Part shown: piece after piece, positions 5,789-6,558 of the stretch
How positions within the stretch are numbered: the first letter of the stretch is position 1
Layout of the letters: every line of letters begins with the position of its first letter
Source: JADJLQ01 sp034439915
Lineage (GTDB): Bacteria; Bacteroidota; Bacteroidia; Chitinophagales; Saprospiraceae
Reading direction: 5' to 3'
Assembly (NCBI GenBank): GCA_034439915.1
Contig: JAWXBI010000274.1
Span: 1 to 6,558 of the forward strand
Length of the DNA stretch: 6,558 bases
The notes under the pieces: model-generated
Told to the model about the DNA's origin: nothing
What the model saw: only the letters and a program-made list of their open reading frames with translations
Databases searched by the model: none
Program-made: the position numbers and the translations under genes

Positions 5789-5990
5789 CAATAGCTAGTA
5801 GTAAAAGGTTTAAAGCGCCTTTAACCAGTTCTGATCTGGGTTTGTTTCCCGGATTCAGAGCGTAGAGGTCGATGATATTTCCAAAGATGATGGGATCGTA
5901 TAAGGACAATATCTGTGCAACTCCAGCGAGGGTCAATGCTAAAATGACCAGCCATTTATAGGGTTTTAGATATTTCCAGAATAATTTCAT
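5781..5990 (-). pseudogene. 5' fragment of an ABC exporter gene, cut off after ~70 codons
   Basis: The frame starts at ATG 5990 with MKLFWKYLKPYKWLVILAL, the typical start of a fused permease-ATPase ABC exporter subunit of Bacteroidota. It continues with a first membrane helix (~13-31), the loop segment YDPIIFGNIIDLYALNPGNK, and the beginning of a second helix (LLLLAIAIA, 62-70). Full members have ~550-600 residues with six helices and a C-terminal ATPase. Here neither the remaining helices nor any Walker A, signature or Walker B motif follows. From about 5781-5790 the DNA is GH39 sequence in another frame. The hybrid frame adds nine unrelated residues (RLDLSTKRL) and ends at 5751. It could still yield a 79-residue peptide with one or two hydrophobic segments, but not a transporter. 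Confidence 0.8.
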
Positions 5991-6119
5991 TCAGATAGGA
6001 GATTCATTTTCTTCGGGGCCTTTTTGATAATACAATTTAAACTCTACTCTAATAAAAATTGGTAAACCAAAAGATATTTTATTGTTATTTATGAGCTTGG
6101 ATTTAATCAAATGATGGTC
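5991..6119. other. AT-rich spacer upstream of the ABC fragment
   Basis: This stretch holds no gene and no hairpin with a T run. It should contain the original promoter of the ABC exporter gene, but no good TAnnTTTG box is seen. Confidence 0.4.
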
Positions 6120-6542
6120 TTATTTTTGGTTTAAATCACCATTATTGTCCTTAGATATTTCATTCACTGAAGAGGTTTTTTCGGATACGGAGGGCATATT
6201 TGAATTACTTGTTTGTGAGTCGTTCAGTTCATTAATGTCTTTAAAAAATTTTGAATCAGTTAACATCCTATAAAATGAATATTTAGCTAACTTGAGTGTA
6301 ATAATAGCCTCCATAACATCTTTATTGAAGGTTTGACGAAGACTTTTTTCTAATTCACCAACATAATATGTACTTGATTTGATCACGTCATCTATATTTT
6401 CTCTATATCTTTCACTTTTTGCAGACATATATAGTGCAATAAGAAAAATAGTAATAATTATACCTAGAAATGGGCCAATCATATTTAAAAGTTTAGCCAA
6501 CATTGAAAGTGGTTGGATATTATTAACTGAATTTAATAACAT
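6120..6542 (-). CDS. Small single-pass membrane protein of unknown function
   Basis: The frame encodes 140 residues from ATG 6542. One strong hydrophobic segment lies at ~21-39 (MIGPFLGIIITIFLIALYM). It is followed by a charged, helix-prone region at ~41-105 (SAKSERYRENIDDV..., LEKSLRQTFNKDVMEAIITL) and a low-complexity Ser/Asn/Asp-rich tail to the end. The likely topology is a membrane anchor with a soluble C-terminal helix region. I do not recognise a family. The start is uncertain: the frame is open to the right edge (5 more codons, YSFHS), Met14 and Met21 are alternatives, and the gene may be longer. Codon choice is markedly AT-rich compared with the ankyrin and GH39 sequences, which could mean a different origin. 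About 130 bases of AT-rich spacer separate it from the ABC fragment. Confidence 0.55.
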   Translation of the reverse strand: MLLNSVNNIQPLSMLAKLLNMIGPFLGIIITIFLIALYMSAKSERYRENIDDVIKSSTYYVGELEKSLRQTFNKDVMEAIITLKLAKYSFYRMLTDSKFFKDINELNDSQTSNSNMPSVSEKTSSVNEISKDNNGDLNQK

Positions 6543-6558
6543 CGAATGAAAGCTATAG

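Overview
The window looks like a chromosomal stretch from a member of the Bacteroidota, possibly a Saprospiria-like lineage. This is inferred from four things: the TAnnTTTG-type promoter boxes, the lack of clear Shine-Dalgarno sequences, a signal peptide ending in SYG-Q, and the protein families present (a sensor-type coiled coil built from ELxxANxELxFQNxEKEKRAA units, serine hydrolases with lipocalin-like tails, an ABC exporter of the FWKYLKPY type, a GH39 xylosidase). Every gene or gene relic that can be supported lies on the minus strand, so the text below runs right to left in the direction of transcription.

Right part (6558-4574): a small AT-rich membrane-anchored protein of unknown function (6542-6120) comes first. 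Next is the first ~70 codons of an ABC exporter (from 5990), which breaks off near 5781-5790 and is joined directly to the body of a GH39 beta-xylosidase-like gene. That gene has lost its N-terminal part and also carries one in-frame TAA (5560-5558), although both predicted catalytic glutamates and the C terminus survive. Both are relics.

Middle part (4573-2859): a perfect heptanucleotide array (GGGGATA x4 on the plus strand, a strong G-quadruplex pattern) lies just upstream of a putative promoter for an ankyrin-repeat protein (4474-3728). After a GATT-rich direct-repeat spacer with a 7-bp hairpin, a TPR protein (3642-3034) follows. These two look intact and may be co-transcribed.

Left part (2858-1): a secreted beta-lactamase-fold serine hydrolase (2858-1092) has its own candidate promoter. 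Its SxxK motif appears as SEAR, with Arg in the place of the catalytic Lys. Nine bases after its stop codon lies an N-terminally truncated GNAT acetyltransferase relic (1082-693). Then come about 300 bases with no convincing gene, and finally the N-terminal coiled-coil repeats of a probable signalling protein that runs off the left edge (394-1).

Overall this is not an obvious multi-gene system. I see no CRISPR array, toxin-antitoxin pair, complete mobile element or defence cassette. The most distinctive signals are gene decay and rearrangement (one truncation next to a healthy gene, one relic-to-relic fusion, one nonsense mutation), short repeat structures placed close to start sites, and the altered active-site motif of the serine hydrolase.
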